DNA of 64,000 nt. It comes from Odobenus rosmarus divergens (lineage: Eukaryota; Chordata; Mammalia; Carnivora; Odobenidae). This document shows positions 19,815 to 29,644 of the stretch, one piece after another (within the stretch, counting starts at the first letter, position 1; each line of letters starts with the position of its first letter). A program made the position numbers and the translations under genes. The notes under the pieces were generated by a model that saw nothing but the letters and a program-made list of their open reading frames with translations, had not been told where the DNA came from and made no database searches. The stretch is taken from positions 2,613,300 to 2,677,299 of the forward strand of contig NW_004450398.1 in NCBI RefSeq assembly GCF_000321225.1. The letters run 5' to 3'.

Positions 19815-20280
19815 AGCCCCTTTCCATTGATCAGTGTGAAAGCATATGTTAGGCACCCCAATTATGCCTAATAGTTTGATACCTAGACTTGGGGGCCAAA
19901 CAGAGAAGAATTTTGCACAGGGATTTGATCTGAAGAAGCAGACAGCTGGGATAATAGAGGCAGGTTTGGATGCTTGAAGCAATTTGAAAACCCTTTCAGC
20001 ATGAAACTATGGTTATCATATATTAGGGGTTCAGAGCAGGGAGCCTTCTGTGGGCTAGAGTGGTTATAGAAGCATACCCAGCTGAGATAATTGAAGGTTG
20101 GTGGTGTCTACATAGGATATTGAGAAATAATACCTTATAGAGTTAAAAGTAGAAAATCACATCCAGACCTGTCCAGCTTTGGGAGGCTACATGGCCTCCC
20201 AAAGGGCAGTTTCAGCTTTACGCAAAGATAAGGAGTTAGCATGTAAGGTTCAGTCTTGCTGCTGATGCAGTCCTGGCTGC
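19815..20280. other. No gene; possible worn L2 piece
   Basis: 'ACAGGGATTTGATCTGAAGA' near 19917 resembles reverse L2. The rest is unassigned. Confidence 0.35.
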
Positions 20281-20297
20281 CTGTTTGGGTGAATCTT

Positions 20298-20485
20298 TTT
20301 TTTTTTTTTTTTTTTTAAGATTTTATTTATCTATTCATGAGAGACAGAGAGAGAGAGAGAGAGAGGCAGAGAGAGAAGCAGGCTCCCAAGGAGCAAGGAG
20401 CCCGATGCGGGACTCGATCCCAGGACTCTAGGATCATGACCTGAGCCGAAGGCAGACGCTCAACCATCTGAGCCACCCAGGCACC
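20298..20485 (-). mobile_element. SINEC, minus strand, with long TSD
   Basis: A full copy with an 18-base T-run and GA-rich tract. The duplication TGTTTGGGTGAATCTT lies at 20282-20297 and 20487-20502. The body has CTATTCATGAGAGACAGAG near its tail, unlike most other copies here, so it belongs to a different subfamily. Confidence 0.96.
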
Positions 20486-20664
20486 CTGTTTGGGTGAATC
20501 TTGGGGAACTGTTTCAGCGTTCCGTTTGTTCATCGGTGTGGTGTGTTGGAAAGAATGCAGACCTGGGGTTTCAGTAAAGGCATATACTGAATCCCAGTTG
20601 TGTCTCTCACTGGCTGTATGACCTTAGACAAGTTAGTGACCTCTTTGGGCTTTAATTTCCTCAT

Positions 20665-20848
20665 TTTTAAAAAAATTTATTTGACAGAGAAAGACACAGC
20701 GAGAGAGGGAACACAAGCAGGGGGAGTGGGAGAGGGAGAAGCAGGCTTCCCGCTGAGCAGGGAGCCCGATGCGGGGCTTGATCCCAGGACCCTGGGATCA
20801 TGACCTGAGCCAAAGGCAGATGCTTAATGACTGAGCCACCCAGGCACC
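20665..20848 (-). mobile_element. SINEC in MIR, minus strand
   Basis: A younger-type body with AACACAAGCAGGGGGAGTGG and GATGCTTAATGACTGAGCC. The TAATTTCCTCAT duplication lies at 20653-20664 and 20849-20860. It sits 30 bp from an opposite-strand SINEC. Confidence 0.95.
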
Positions 20849-20878
20849 TAATTTCCTCATCTTTAAAATAGGGATGGT

Positions 20879-21096
20879 AGGGCCGCCTCGGTGGCTCAGT
20901 CAGTTAAGCATCTGACTCTTGGTTTCAGCTCAGGTTATGATCTAGCCATTGTGAGATCGAGCCCTGCATTGGGCTCCGTGCTCAGCCAGAGTCTGCTTTA
21001 GATTCTGTCTCCCTCCCCTCCTGCTACTCCCACGCCCCTCCCCACTCGTGCACTTTCTCTCTCAAATAAATAAATAAGTAAAATCTTTAAAAAAAT
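20879..21096 (+). mobile_element. SINEC in MIR, plus strand
   Basis: Head GCCTCGGTGGCTCAGTCAGT, an extended CT-rich middle and an AAATAAATAAATAAGTAAAA tail. Perfect duplication AAAATAGGGATGGT at 20865-20878 and 21097-21110. Confidence 0.96.
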
Positions 21097-21224
21097 AAAA
21101 TAGGGATGGTCATACCTAAATTGTAGGATCCTGGAGAGATTAGAAATAGTCTGTAGGAAGTGTCAGGGACAGTGACATTTAATGTAAAGTACGGGAAAGA
21201 CATTACACATAGCTCTTTGAATGA

Positions 21225-21590
21225 CTTGGGGTGTGTTCACTTGCAAGTGAGAGAAGTTTGACTCAAAGTAGTTTGTACAGTCTATCAGTTTATTATCTCA
21301 GGTGACCAGGAACTGAAGTAGATCAGGCTTTGGGATTGGTGAATTCAGTGGTTCAGTGTCATCAAGAACTGAGCTTCCTTCCTTTTCTCTACCCTACCAT
21401 CCTTGGTGTTGGCTTCATTCATAGGCTTGTGCCAAAAGGCATCATATCCACACACAAATATCTTGTAGCAGAAGAGAGACTTTATCTTCCTATGGCCCCC
21501 TTAAGAATGAGTAAAAAAGCATTCCCAAGATCCCTCTCCCTTAGCCGTTTCTTCTAAGTGTATCATTGTCCAGGATTGGATCAAATTTCT
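21225..21590. mobile_element. Ancient interspersed repeat, 'ggctgcaagtaac' family (copy 2)
   Basis: 'CACTTGCAAGTGAGAGAAGT', 'AGTTTATTATCTCAGGTGAC' and 'GGTGTTGGCTTCATTCATAG' follow the same family order as 17625-17925. The frame at 21330-21557 derives from it. Confidence 0.55.
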
Positions 21591-21599
21591 GAACCGTGT

Positions 21600-21765
21600 A
21601 CTAATGGAATGTGTTAGCTAGCTCTTGGTGCATAAAAAATAATCCCCAAACTTAGCAGTTTGCACAACAAACATTTATTATCTTAATCTGTGGATCAGGA
21701 ATTTGGGAACAACTTCGTTGGCAGATTCTGGCTTGGGTATTTAATGAAGTTGAGGTAAGTATGTT
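21600..21765 (-). mobile_element. MLT1-type MaLR LTR fragment, minus strand
   Basis: 'GTGTTAGCTAGCTCTTGGTG', 'CACAACAAACATTTATTATC' and 'GGATCAGGAATTTGGGAACA' match the left part of a reversed MLT1 LTR. Confidence 0.75.
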
Positions 21766-21814
21766 GGTTAGGTTGCAACTGGGTAAAGGTTGGATTATAG
21801 ATAAAATAATGCAT

Positions 21815-21905
21815 GGAGAGACTTCATGGAGGAGGTGGGATTTGAACTGGTAGATTTACAGTCAGAGATGGGAATTGGGGCTGGTGAGGAGCATGACTAT
21901 ACCAA
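21815..21905 (-). mobile_element. L2 LINE fragment, minus strand
   Basis: 'GACTTCATGGAGGAGGTGGG' and 'ATTTGAACTGGTAGATTTAC' are reverse L2 landmarks. Confidence 0.7.
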
Positions 21906-22090
21906 AGGTGTTAGCTAGCATTTATTGAACACCTAATATATACCACACCCTGTACACGTATATTTTTAACCCTTACAACACTTCTGGGAGACAGGCAATA
22001 TTATCCCCATTTTACAGTTGAAGTAACAACCTCCTTGACTTAAAGTGATCCCCCAGAGGACTGGTCGCTAGTAAGAGGCTCCACTTGGAA
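21906..22090 (-). mobile_element. MIR SINE, minus strand
   Basis: 'GCATTTATTGAACACCTAAT', 'TTATCCCCATTTTACAGTTG' and 'GACTGGTCGCTAGTAAGAGG'. Confidence 0.88.
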
Positions 22091-22094
22091 TGCT

Positions 22095-22920
22095 TGCCTA
22101 TGGGATCCTTGTGTTTCAGCCAACTTGGGAGCCAGCATCTTGTCTTAAGAAATGTGACTAGCTTATTTGAAGTGAGGCTTTTTATATAATAATTTAGTTT
22201 TAGGGAGTAGGTACAGCAGTGAGTAATCTCTTTACAAAAGAATTTGTCATTTTATTGAACCTTTACTGAAGAGTCTCCCTAATTATCAAGCCCACACCCC
22301 ACCCAGTGCATTGAAAATATGATTCAAAATTTATTAAGACTTACTTTGCACATCTCTCCCCCTGGAATTCCTACTCTGTGTTATAGCTTTGGCAGACTAG
22401 GTTGTTAGAACAATTAGCTTTGAAAAATTAGCTTGTAAAACTGGGAAGGTCTCATGGCAGAAGTGAGGTCTTAAAAATTAAATTCACTTTTTTTATTATA
22501 AGGATGATAAGGTATATTGAAGTAAAAAACCCATTAATTGTTTTTAATTAACACCTGGAAATCCACCCACTCACTCAGAGATCACTTGTGTATGGGAGTA
22601 GGCATTGGAGGGATGAGGCGGTGCATTCACCGCGATTACTTTGCCCAGATGCTTTGGTGTCAGGTAGAGGCTGGGAAGGGCTTACAGGCAGCGCAGAGAA
22701 CTCCCCCTGCTCCAACCCAAACCCAAACCAACCTTAGGCAGAAGGGGACGTTATGGGCAGTGATTACTCCTGCCAAACCTCTGCTGGACCCCTCACCTGG
22801 AGCAGCGTGGGACACCCCCAGCGGCTCCCCCGCCATGGCTACGTTTGCCCCACAACCATATCTCAGGCTCCAGAGTGGCTTTTTGAGGAACCGAGAGCCT
22901 GATGTAAAGAAAATGAGAGG
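22095..22920. other. No gene or clear repeat seen
   Basis: AT-rich to about 22560, then GC-richer. A 131-codon frame (22538-22933) and an overlapping minus-strand 87-codon frame show no known domain and no convincing splice context. Confidence 0.45.
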
Positions 22921-22925
22921 CACAA

Positions 22926-23188
22926 ATGTGTGAGTGTGTTGTGTATGTGTATGTGCATCTGTGGGAATGTGTGTGCAGAAGTGTGCCGTGCTTTGCCTGT
23001 GATGTGTATTTGTGTGAGTGTGTGGTGTGTGGTATATATGTGGGTATTTGTTTGAGTGTGTGCTTGTGAGTCTGACTCTGTGTGCTGAGTGTGTGGGGTT
23101 GTGAGTGTGTGTGTGTTGCTGCCCCCACAGCCCTCTTTTGAGTGAAAAGGGAGAAAGGGCTTCTCTCTCTCTCTCTCTCTCTCTCTAG
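22926..23188. repeat. GT-rich degenerate tract plus (CT)n
   Basis: GTGTGAGTGTG-like degenerate repeats run from 22926 to about 23117, and a (CT)n run lies at about 23160-23188. The longest open frame in the window (199 codons, minus strand 22793-23392) is explained by these: TH-rich from GT repeats and ER-rich from CT repeats. Confidence 0.92.
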
Positions 23189-23413
23189 CCTGGCTCCTTT
23201 GTAGCGAAGAGGGGACTGATTTCTGCCTAGCTCCCTATTCTCAGAGCTTTTCTGCAGGACAAGTCTCCTCCCACAAGTGGAGGGGCCAGGAGCCAGCCCT
23301 CCATGACGCTGATCACGCCTCCCCCCCACTGCCCGGTACCCTTCTCCCGGAGGGTGCCCTCGCCTGGCCCCTGCAGGTTCCCTCTCCCGCAAAGCTTCTG
23401 GCTACAGCACTGT

Positions 23414-23427
23414 TCTGTAGGTGGCAG
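23414..23427 (+). promoter_or_regulatory. CTCF-like core, weaker
   Basis: TCTGTAGGTGGCAG matches CCASYAGRKGGCAS at 12 of 14 positions; the essential AGGTGGCAG half is intact. Confidence 0.3.
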
Positions 23428-23663
23428 CCTTGATAAGCCTTGCTCCTATCTCTGCATCTGGGGAGACGCAAAGAAAGCAAAGGAAACCTACTGAGCGTAG
23501 TTGAAACAAGGCAACATTTATCTGAGACCCCAGGGGTAGAGAGCAGGTTTGGTGTCAGCTTGGAGTGGGATTTATATAGGTACCTCCTTCTTTGCCTTTG
23601 AATGGTGAGCCTGAGAACAACTGAGAAAACATCCCAGACTCAGTAAGACCTCTCTAAGTCCTG

Positions 23664-23677
23664 GCACCAGGGGGCAG
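23664..23677 (+). promoter_or_regulatory. CTCF-like core, strong
   Basis: GCACCAGGGGGCAG differs from the consensus core only at the first base. It lies in unique sequence just left of an L2. Confidence 0.45.
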
Positions 23678-23724
23678 GACCAGCCCCCCTTCTCTCCTTT
23701 TCTTCTCCACTTACTCGCTTTTTC

Positions 23725-24410
23725 ATTTGCTTGGTCCACACACAGCACCTGCCTCCCGCTAGGCAGACACTGTGTTAGCACCAGGGGCCCAAAAGAGAAG
23801 CAGACACGGTCCATTCTAATTCGGGGGAGACCCAAAGTAAACACCCAGCAGTGTCCTAGGCACAGTAAAAGTGGGACATTGCACGCTGGGTCCTGGAGGA
23901 GGGTATGGAGAGCTTCCTGGAGGAGATGACGCTGCCCTGATTTTTAAAGGACCAGTTGGAATTATCCAGGCCAGGGGACGTTTGGCAATGTCCAGGGACA
24001 TCTTTGGTTGTCAATACCAGGGGTGGGGGAAGCTTGCTCCTGGCCTTTAGGGGATAGACAGCGGAGAAGCTGCTAACCATCCTGCAGTGCCCAGGACTGC
24101 TCAGCCCTTCCCGAGGCAGAACTATCCAGCCTTCAACATCAGCGGTGCCGAGTTGAGAAACCCCGGGTTCAGGCAAAGCAGGAGGGAAAGGCATTCCAGG
24201 TTCTGTGAGAGAGGAACTGAGGGAGCTGGGCCTTTCTGGAAGGACTGCCGGGTTTGGAAATGGGAGCAGAGACATTGTCACGTGGGGGTTAAGAAGACCC
24301 TAGACTGCCCTGCTAAGACCTTGACTGTCCCTTTATCTTAGGGTGAGGGGGTCTGCTACAGTGTTTTAAGCAGGGGAGTGTCATGGTCAAGTTTGGTTTT
24401 AGATCAGTGC
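23725..24410 (-). mobile_element. L2 LINE, minus strand, split by MER5A
   Basis: Left arm: 'GAGAGCTTCCTGGAGGAGAT'. Right arm: 'AAGGCATTCCAGGTTCTGTG', 'TTTTAAGCAGGGGAGTGTCA', 'TGGTCAAGTTTGGTTTTAG'. Both run in the same reverse L2 order on either side of a DNA transposon. Confidence 0.85.
23962..24165 (+). mobile_element. MER5A-type hAT transposon inside L2
   Basis: 'GGACGTTTGGCAATGTCCAG', 'CATCTTTGGTTGTCAATACC', 'CTGCTAACCATCCTGCAGTG' and the end 'GCCGAGTTGAGAAACCCC'. Its left end is slightly short. The 141-codon minus-strand frame here is a repeat artefact. Confidence 0.9.
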
Positions 24411-24414
24411 AGGG

Positions 24415-24878
24415 GGTGGGGTGGAGTGGGAGTGGCCAGTGAGATGGAGGGGGCGGGGCTGGCCCCCTTACTTCAGGCCCACCAACCGAGAGGCAATCAC
24501 TGTTTCCACGGAAGGGCTTAGAGTCGGCTCAGTTAACTCAGTGCAGTGGAATGCAGTTACATAACAGGGTCTTTTTTATATTTCAAGAAGAAAGCTCTGG
24601 AAAGACATGCATTGGTGAGACGTACATCCAACGTTTTGCCTGGCTGCCAATGGCCTTTCATTGAAGTTACGAACCGGGTCAGCACACTGCACAATAACAC
24701 AAGCAACTTGCTTTTGCCAACCCGAGCAGAATCCTCCAGTAGCCCAAACCCCGATACTTGGACTGGGGACCAGGGACACCTATGTGATGATGTGTCATCA
24801 AAGCGAGTGTGTTGTTTGTCTCTACAGCCTGGGTCTCCTGGGATTGGAGGTGTGAGCCGACAGGGTTTCATGGGTCCC
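24415..24878. other. No gene or clear repeat seen
   Basis: Three overlapping 64-146 codon frames on both strands lie here. None has recognisable domains, and the longest (24546-24986) runs into an MLT1 LTR. Confidence 0.45.
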
Positions 24879-24879
24879 A

Positions 24880-25369
24880 TTATGTCTGCTCCCTCCCCCC
24901 CCCATACATGTTGGAGTCCTAACCCTCAGGACCTCAGGATGGGACCTTATTTGGAGATGGGGTGCTTACAGAGGGACTCAGGTTAAAATGAGGTCATGAG
25001 GGTGGGCCCTAGTCCAAAATGACCGGTGTCCTTAGATAAAGGGGAAATTTGGACACAAAGTCAGACATGTATGGAGAGAAGATGATGTGAAGACATATGC
25101 AATTTTTTAAAAAACAGGCAAGTACTAATATTGTTTTTATGGCTTAAATGGGAGAGCACCATTTACAAGCCAAGGAGTGCCTAAGGCTCCCGGAAGCCGG
25201 GAGCGGGGCCTAGAACAGATTTTCCCTCCTAGCCTCAGAAGGAAACCAACACTGCTGACACCTTGACCTTGGACTTCTAGCCTCGAGACCCTAAAAGGAT
25301 AAGTGTCTGTTGTTTAAGCCACTAGTTGGGGGATCTTTGCTGTGTCAGCCCTGGGAACAGAATATATCA
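24880..25369 (+). mobile_element. MaLR (MLT1/MST-type) solo LTR, plus strand
   Basis: 'GTTGGAGTCCTAACCCTCAG', 'ATGAGGTCATGAGGGTGGGC', 'TTGACCTTGGACTTCTAGCC' and 'TGTTGTTTAAGCCACTAGTT'. About 25108-25160 is foreign to the LTR order and looks like a small insertion. No internal region remains. Confidence 0.85.
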
Positions 25370-25534
25370 GATGGAGGAGGTCCTGGTGTATTTCAGGGAG
25401 ACCCTCTCATCTCAGTGTCACAAGCGGGGGGTTGTTATCAGGGGGATCTAACAACCAAGCATTGGCCACTTTCACCCGGAAGCAGGAGGCAGAAAGGAGA
25501 TGAAATTCCACAGAAACCCATGGATTGCCTAGTG

Positions 25535-25671
25535 CAGTGTTTCTCCAAGTGTGGTCCCTAGACCAGCAGCATCAGCCTTACTGGGGAATGCAAGTTCTCG
25601 GGCCTCCCCCCACACCTCCAGCATCCGAAACCCCCCGGGTGCCGCCAGACACTCAAGTTTGAGAGCCAGTG
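25535..25671 (+). mobile_element. MER20 hAT transposon, internally deleted
   Basis: Starts 'CAGTGTTTCTCCAAGTGTGG', then 'GACCAGCAGCATCAGCCTTA', and ends 'CACTCAAGTTTGAGAGCCAG'. Both ends survive; the centre is shortened. Confidence 0.88.
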
Positions 25672-25724
25672 GCCTGGGGTATACATGAGACCCAGAGGAA
25701 GGGGTTGGGGAGCTCCGTGGTGGA

Positions 25725-25925
25725 GATGCTCCTTGAAGGATGGGTGGGGCTTCAGCAGGAGCGGGGAAGGCCATCTGAGGTGGTGCAGAGGCAGGGAGGT
25801 GTGGAAGCATGGGATGTGTTTAGGGGGACAGCGGCCCATGAGGAGGAGAGCGGAAAGGAGTACAGGAGCGTGGTGGGAAGTGAGGATGAAGCCAAAGAAA
25901 TTGTCATGTCGTAGAGGATTCGGAA
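25725..25925 (-). mobile_element. L2 LINE fragment, minus strand
   Basis: 'GAAGCATGGGATGTGTTTAG' and 'GGAGCGTGGTGGGAAGTGAG' match reverse internal L2. Several 81-160 codon frames on both strands are artefacts of this and the neighbouring MER20. Confidence 0.6.
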
Positions 25926-26340
25926 GCCGGGAGAGCTCATACCTCACGGGGGGCCCCTGACGGAGTTTCAGGACGATTGCTGTGGGATGAAGCATTGATG
26001 TGTAGTTTGTGTAACTGACACTCACACTGGCTGGACACACGGGGTCGCTCCCGCTGACAAGTCACCGAGGATGCGCACTCGGCCACCATTTCTCCAAGGG
26101 GAGGCTGCAGTCTGGTGCTTTTCGAGGTGAAGGGAAGGGCCACTCCCGCACTAGAGAAGATCAGCAGAGCCACAGACCGCTGCCGCAGTCCTTTTCCAGT
26201 TTCCCGGATCATGTGGAGGAGAAGGTGTTACTTGGAGGTTCCCCACCTCCGGCACCGGCTTCTCTCCCTTCTTAACAAACAACCAGCAGATCTCTGACCG
26301 AGGGCCTTGGCCGGCTCCCATCGCCAGCTCGAATTCACCT
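25926..26340. other. CpG-enriched unique block
   Basis: By eye about two dozen CpG in roughly 415 bp, well above the neighbouring DNA. No transposon or recognisable coding domain. It may be a weak CpG island or a regulatory element. Confidence 0.45.
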
Positions 26341-26830
26341 GCTTTATCTTGTGTTCGTTGTTTTTGTTTTCATGGCTGCCTTGATGTCATGGTGGGTGGC
26401 CCTGGTGTTTCACGGATGGTACTGCAAATCAAGTGGTCTCTCAAAATAAATTGATTTAGGCGAAACCCAACTTAGTTTAAAAAATATTAAGTTGCTAATA
26501 GGTGGTTTGTGCATATGGCAAAGATCGCAAACTTGGTTTCTGAGTGATGGAAGCTGAGGAGATGCCAGGGTGGACTAAGCAAAGAGGAGTTTAAATGTTA
26601 CAGAAGGGAATGGTTGGATGTAAGGAAGGTGAGGTCAGATGGTGGAGGTCTCAGGGCCTGGATGAGTGTATTCTTCATGGAGGACCCCTGGGTGAGTGTG
26701 ATAGGATGTCACAGCAGAGCCTGCATGTGCGTGTCTTTATATATACATGTCTCTGTGTTTGCATATACGTACGTCTTTATATGTGGGAACATGTATATAT
26801 TTACACGTTTGCATATATGTCTATATACAT
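26341..26830. other. No gene or clear repeat seen
   Basis: Includes TGT/GTTTT-rich sequence near 26352 and alternating CATATA-type sequence that leads into the CTAT microsatellite. Confidence 0.4.
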
Positions 26831-26837
26831 ACATGTT

Positions 26838-26885
<48 letters not shown>
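26838..26885. repeat. (CTAT)n microsatellite, pure
   Basis: About twelve uninterrupted TATC/CTAT units. The IYLSIYLS protein frames crossing it are artefacts. Confidence 0.98.
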
Positions 26886-26889
26886 GCAT

Positions 26890-27720
26890 GTGTATGTGTG
26901 TAGTGGGGATGCCAGGAATGCCTTCATTCAGGGGATCTTTAAGAATGCCACAAGCCAACAAATCTCCTAAATAGATGTACCCATTTTCTCCCACCTGGGG
27001 CTATTTAAAGATGAGTGACTCCTTTTTCTCTTGACCTTGACCTTTAGCCAGCAAATCATGATTCTCCCCCCACCACCACCACTGAGCCTCGCTCTATCAT
27101 ATCTCAGTCAGTTTTGACCCAGTTTGCTAAGCTCCCCTGATCACTGACCCAGCCCAAAGGCAGAGAATGCCTGGCTGTTGTTTCTGAATATGATTTGGTC
27201 ACATAGATCGTAGGGCTGTCTGCCCATCACTCTGCTAATCTCAGTCCTCACAGCAGCCTGGCTTCATGAAGACATCCACCTATGCCAAGCTCTGGCCTCT
27301 TCCTGTGAGGTCTCTGAGCAGGTACTCCTTGCTGGCTTTTTGGCCTGGGGTGAGGGGAAAAAAAGAAGGGAGAGGCAGAAAGTGGGCCCATCTGCCTGTC
27401 TCCTCTTTGCTCAATGACTTAGCCAGGTGGGAGGAGGAAGGCGCGTCTTGCCACCCTTCTCACGGTTGGCTGCTGGGCTGGGTTGGGCTGGAGAGCTCAC
27501 CAGTTCTGGTGGGCAGGGGATGGGCGGGGTCTCTACGCAGCAGGCTGCATTGGGACGAGCGGGGGCAGGGCTGTGGGGAGGACCAATTGTGCTGTCCCCT
27601 TAAGGCTGGTGGCACATGCCTTCCTGTGCTCTGTCTCCCCTCCCGGGCTGCAGACAATGGCCTGTTCACACTTGAATGCCTAGCACCTGGCTTAATAAAA
27701 GCATAGCTTTCATTTCTGAC
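26890..27720. other. Unassigned, with DR0 nuclear-receptor-like site
   Basis: No gene recognised. A 146-codon frame (27266-27706) lacks known domains. The end near 27690 resembles an old MIR/L2 terminus. Confidence 0.4.
27032..27043 (-). promoter_or_regulatory. DR0 half-site repeat, ERR/NR5A-like
   Basis: TGACCTTGACCT reads AGGTCAAGGTCA on the minus strand: two AGGTCA half-sites with no spacer, containing a perfect TCAAGGTCA monomer site of the ERR/NR5A type. Sequence evidence only. Confidence 0.3.
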
Positions 27721-27724
27721 CATT

Positions 27725-27835
27725 TGACATAGGTAACTACCATCCCCACTCCCGGATTCGGGAACCATGGCTTGGAGGGTTAAGAGACTTGCCCAAAGGC
27801 ACGGAACTTGTCCAGGGCAGATGCCAGCCCTCTTT
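27725..27835 (-). mobile_element. MIR SINE fragment, minus strand
   Basis: 'GCTTGGAGGGTTAAGAGACT', 'TGCCCAAAGGCACGGAACTT', 'CAGATGCCAGCCCTC'. Confidence 0.72.
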
Positions 27836-27954
27836 TAAAGATCTCCCCAACCCTCCGCTCTGGGTTTCTTCCTGCCACATCACCTGGCTTACCTTCCATC
27901 ACCGCGTGCAGCACGCCTGCCAATTTTCCTGTGTGTTCGTGTGTGTGGTGTCTC

Positions 27955-28080
27955 TGTGGCTCTGAGTTGCTGAGGGCGGCGCGCCTGTCTCTTGGGTTCA
28001 CCTTGGTATCCTGAGTGAGTCGTGAAGCCCCATCTCGTGAGCAGGCTTCCGCAACTGAATGAATGAAGGAGGGAGTGAAG
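27955..28080 (+). mobile_element. Possible L2 3' end, plus strand
   Basis: 'TGAGGGCGGCGCGCCTGTCT' and 'ACTGAATGAATGAAGG' are placed like an L2 terminus, but the section between is poor. Confidence 0.4.
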
Positions 28081-28525
28081 AAATGAATTACTTGAACATA
28101 GGCCTGACTGAAGCCTCACTCTGTAGCCTTTGCTCTCTGCTCAGTTCCGTGCGGTAGAACCGTGGTGCATGTGGATGGAGTGGGGCTACAGCCTGAGGTT
28201 GACCTGACAGGTGGGGGCTCCAGGTACGTGCACCTGAAATACTGACTTTTAATAGTGCAGAAGACTGATAAAGGAACTGAGCAGAGGTGGTATTTGGGTT
28301 CATGTGTCTTCTGGAAGCTTTCAAATTCAGTGGCTCAGACGAGAGATGTAGAGGTGGGTGGGCCCAAGTCTTTCAGTAACCAGTTAATTTGTGCGATGCA
28401 TGCCCATTTCTATTTCTAAAGCACCGTCCTGACTTGTAAGTTTTATTTCTTCAAGGCCCCCCACATCCCTGCTATTACTGCCCAGGCTTGGCAAGCATTA
28501 AGTAGCTTGTTTGAAAATCATGTTC
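28081..28525. other. No gene or clear repeat seen
   Basis: Unassigned sequence of ordinary composition. Short frames on both strands only. Confidence 0.45.
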
Positions 28526-28529
28526 CTTT

Positions 28530-29070
28530 AGCTATTTGTTCATGTGTTTCTGGAGAGCCTACTGTGTGCTTGGCTCTGAGTGTAAAACGGGGAGTAAGAG
28601 TAGTGCTCTCTCGGCTCACCTGGAGCTTATGGTCCAGAAGAGGGCGAAGATATGCAAAAAAGTATCACCCAAATAAAAGTGCAATACCCATAACAAGTCC
28701 TGTGAAACCACAGGGACCATGAGAGCAGGTGATAGGGGCTTTGACCCATCAGGGAGGTCAAAGGTTGCCTGAGGACATGGACAGAAGCTGGGATATGAGG
28801 ACGAACAGGTGGTGGTTGAATGAGGAAAGGAGAGCGTTCCAGGTGGTGGGAACAACCTGGGCAAAGGCCCTGTGGCAAGAGGGACTGGAGCAAATATAAA
28901 GTCTGAAAAAATGGCGCAGAAGACTCTGGAGTTTGGAGGGTGAGGATGAAGGTGGGCAGGTACAGGGCCGCGCGGGCCACCTTGGGAAGTTGCATCTGTA
29001 TCCTGACAGCAGAGAGAAGCCACTGAAAATTGCAAAGCCATGATGGAGAATGGTGGTGAGCCTCAGATAT
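28530..29070 (-). mobile_element. L2 LINE, minus strand, long
   Basis: Long reverse L2: 'AGCCTACTGTGTGCTTGGCT', 'CACCTGGAGCTTATGGTCCA', 'GAGCGTTCCAGGTGGTGGGA', 'GGGCAAAGGCCCTGTGGCAA' and 'TGCAAAGCCATGATGGAGAA'. Three minus-strand frames of 137-177 codons overlap in different frames. They are not L2 reverse transcriptase and do not look like a gene. Confidence 0.88.
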
Positions 29071-29266
29071 GCCTTCTGGAAGCATCCTCTGACAGCCACA
29101 TGGAAAGCCAGCAGGAGGGGAGCAGAGTGGGCGCAGTAAGTTACAGCTGCTGAGGGGCATCCATCATCCACGGATCAGCCTTTGAGAGCCAATGTTCTAG
29201 AGGAGGAGGGTGGACCACAGAGACCAGCAGGTGTGCAGATGCGGGCTGCGAAGAACTGAAAGCTGG

Positions 29267-29639
29267 TGTCTCAGCCCTTTCAGGCTACTGCAACCAGTTA
29301 CCATAAACTGGGTGGCTTAAACAACAAGCACTTCTCTCAGTTCTGGAGGCTGGGGAGTCCAAGATCAAGGTGCCAACAGATTCTGTTCCTGGTGAGCACC
29401 CGTTTGCTCACTTGTCTCCTTGCTGTGCCCTCACACTGTGGAGAGCAGAGAGGGAGAGGGACACGGGGAGCGGGAGAGAAAGCTCTTCTGTCTTTTCCTG
29501 AAGGCACTGACTCCATTCATAAGGGCTTCACCCTCATGACCTAATCACCTCCCGAAGGCCCCACCTCCAAATACCATGGCATTGAGGGTTAGGATTTCCA
29601 CATGCATTTTCAGGGGACACAAACATTCAGTCCATAGCA
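29267..29639 (-). mobile_element. MLT1-type MaLR solo LTR, minus strand
   Basis: Runs from TGTCTCAGCCCTTTCAGGCT to CATTCAGTCCATAGCA, with 'CATAAACTGGGTGGCTTAAA', 'TCCAAGATCAAGGTGCCAAC' and 'CATGACCTAATCACCTCCCG' between. Flanking GCTGG (29262-29266) and GCAGG (29640-29644) look like a 5-bp target duplication with one change. Confidence 0.93.
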
Positions 29640-29644
29640 GCAGG

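Larger units (their letters stand above)
20538..21180 (+). mobile_element. MIR SINE interrupted by two SINECs
   Basis: The MIR reads across three pieces. Piece one is 20538-20664 ('CTGTATGACCTTAGACAAGT', 'TTTGGGCTTTAATTTCCTCA'). Piece two is 20849-20878 ('TTTAAAATAGGGATGGT'). Piece three is 21097-21180 ('CATACCTAAATTGTAGGATC'). Removing the SINECs and their duplications restores a continuous MIR order. Confidence 0.9.
23190..23720. other. Repeat-free block with two CTCF-like cores
   Basis: GC-rich left half (about 23200-23400). No gene recognised. Two plus-oriented CTCF-like cores lie 250 bp apart. Confidence 0.45.

Noticed and set aside
22793..23392. Longest open frame, 199 codons, minus strand
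   Set aside because: Most of it translates GT- and CT-type simple repeats into TH- and ER-rich sequence; no domain and no splice context.
28616..29171. Three overlapping 137-177 codon minus-strand frames
   Set aside because: They lie mainly on an L2 fossil in different frames and do not resemble L2 proteins.
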